Positions 63,566 through 64,000 of a DNA stretch of 64,000 nt are shown here, one piece after another. The stretch's first letter is position 1; the number at the start of each line of letters is the position of its first letter. The notes beneath the pieces were generated by a model. It did no database searches and was not told the DNA's origin. It worked only from the letters and a program-made list of their open reading frames with translations. The stretch comes from Ectothiorhodospira mobilis (lineage in GTDB: Bacteria; Pseudomonadota; Gammaproteobacteria; Ectothiorhodospirales; Ectothiorhodospiraceae), in NCBI RefSeq assembly GCF_016584115.1, contig NZ_NRSK01000002.1, forward strand, positions 103,465-167,464. The letters run 5' to 3'. Position numbers and translations under genes: made by a program.

Positions 63566-64000
63566 GGGGCACCTCCGATGGGGGCACGCAGCGGTGGGCG
63601 CCGCCCCATTGCAGCTCCTGCAGATGACACCGCCCCACCCAGGCCTGTCCCAGGCTCAGTCCCCCATCCCCGGGAGGCAGGGCCACCGGCTCGAAGACCC
63701 GCAGCCCCCCCTCCTCCAGACGGGTGCGCAGGTCGGTCATCAGCAGGCGGTTGAGCACGCAGCCACCGGCCAGGGCGACGCACCCCAGCCGACGCTCCCG
63801 GGCCGTCTGCAGGACCCACGCCGCCAGCCCCTGGGCCACCGTGGCATGGAACACCGCCGCCCCCTCCCCTGCATCCCGATGTGGTGCGCAGAGCCAGTCC
63901 AGCAGCGGGGTGAAATCCAGCACCCCGCCATGCAGGCACCATCCCCCCGGCAGGGGCGGCATCGCCCCGTGCCCCTGGGCCCGCCCCTCCAGGCGCAGGG
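63543..64000 (-). CDS. hypF: Carbamoyltransferase HypF (C-terminal part; gene continues past right edge)
   Basis: The last 151 or so codons of HypF, which makes the cyanide ligand precursor for [NiFe] hydrogenase from carbamoyl phosphate. The visible part holds the Kae1-like C-terminal domain: LEGRAQGHGAM, FHATVAQGLAAWV, VALAGGCVLNRLLMTDLRTRL and a GDGGLSLGQAWVG motif. The frame is open to the window edge. It is followed by hypC with a 23-base overlap. Confidence 0.93.
   Translation of the reverse strand, partial: LRLEGRAQGHGAMPPLPGGWCLHGGVLDFTPLLDWLCAPHRDAGEGAAVFHATVAQGLAAWVLQTARERRLGCVALAGGCVLNRLLMTDLRTRLEEGGLRVFEPVALPPGDGGLSLGQAWVGRCHLQELQWGGAHRCVPPSEVPHVPGCAG

Overview
The window is GC-rich (roughly two thirds G+C by eye), densely coded chromosomal DNA from a purple, probably halophilic gammaproteobacterium of the Ectothiorhodospiraceae (Ectothiorhodospira/Halorhodospira type). 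Three things point there: an antenna alpha/beta gene pair (39983-40349), a cytochrome c' with a cytochrome b561 partner (2865-4058), and a glycine-betaine synthesis operon (glycine/sarcosine methyltransferase, sarcosine/dimethylglycine methyltransferase, SAM synthetase; 60313-63170) of the kind first described in Ectothiorhodospira halochloris. The genus is inferred. No rRNA gene is present to confirm it.

Layout. 1-2.7 kb: ybbA-ybbP-type ABC exporter divergent from tesA, then a HAD phosphatase. 2.8-4.1 kb: cytochrome c' and cytochrome b561. 4.1-8.5 kb: AttEFGH-like ABC system with a lipocalin-type lipoprotein. 8.5-11.3 kb: recJ and an RpfE-type protein. 11.4-12.4 kb: IS30 and IS3 transposase remnants and a RelBE toxin-antitoxin pair, the only clearly accessory patch. 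12.4-16 kb: ampG, a secreted Cys-rich repeat protein, lrgAB and a DUF3617 protein. 16.1-19.5 kb: an ATP-grasp enzyme with a CocE/NonD (S15) hydrolase, function unknown. 19.5-36 kb: a signalling block with a response regulator-GGDEF protein (frameshifted at a G8 tract), a 1573-residue CBS/PAS hybrid kinase, a flavin oxidoreductase, MobB, a second hybrid kinase, a chemoreceptor with a C-terminal tether and a sigma-28-like promoter, and a LuxP-like binding protein overlapping a GGDEF-EAL sensor. 36.2-40.4 kb: a GGCT-like protein, two divergent ten-helix membrane proteins around an FNR-type box, and the antenna operon. 40.6-42 kb: GAF-GGDEF cyclase and tRNA-Ser(GCU). 42.1-59.5 kb: a housekeeping block (csrA, lysC, alaS, recX, recA, pncC, PilZ, pcm, mutS, fdxA, ispF, ispD, ftsB, eno, kdsA, pyrG, flavodoxin). 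59.5-60.3 kb: non-coding DNA with a hairpin-rich leader. 60.3-63.2 kb: betaine operon. 63.3-64 kb: hypC and the 3' part of hypF.

How the genes work together. The recA-recX-alaS-lysC-csrA-tRNA-Ser and pyrG-kdsA-eno-ftsB-ispD-ispF orders are ordinary gammaproteobacterial synteny. Four cyclic-di-GMP proteins (three GGDEF proteins, one also EAL, plus one PilZ receptor), two hybrid kinases and one chemoreceptor suggest heavy investment in sensing. MetK supplies SAM directly to the two betaine methyltransferases in its operon. The best candidates for undescribed biology are the LuxP-like/GGDEF-EAL pair, the ATP-grasp/S15 pair, the DUF6858-like/ten-helix/SLAC1 group next to the antenna genes, the reversed alpha-beta antenna order, and the CxxWDDF-repeat secreted protein.
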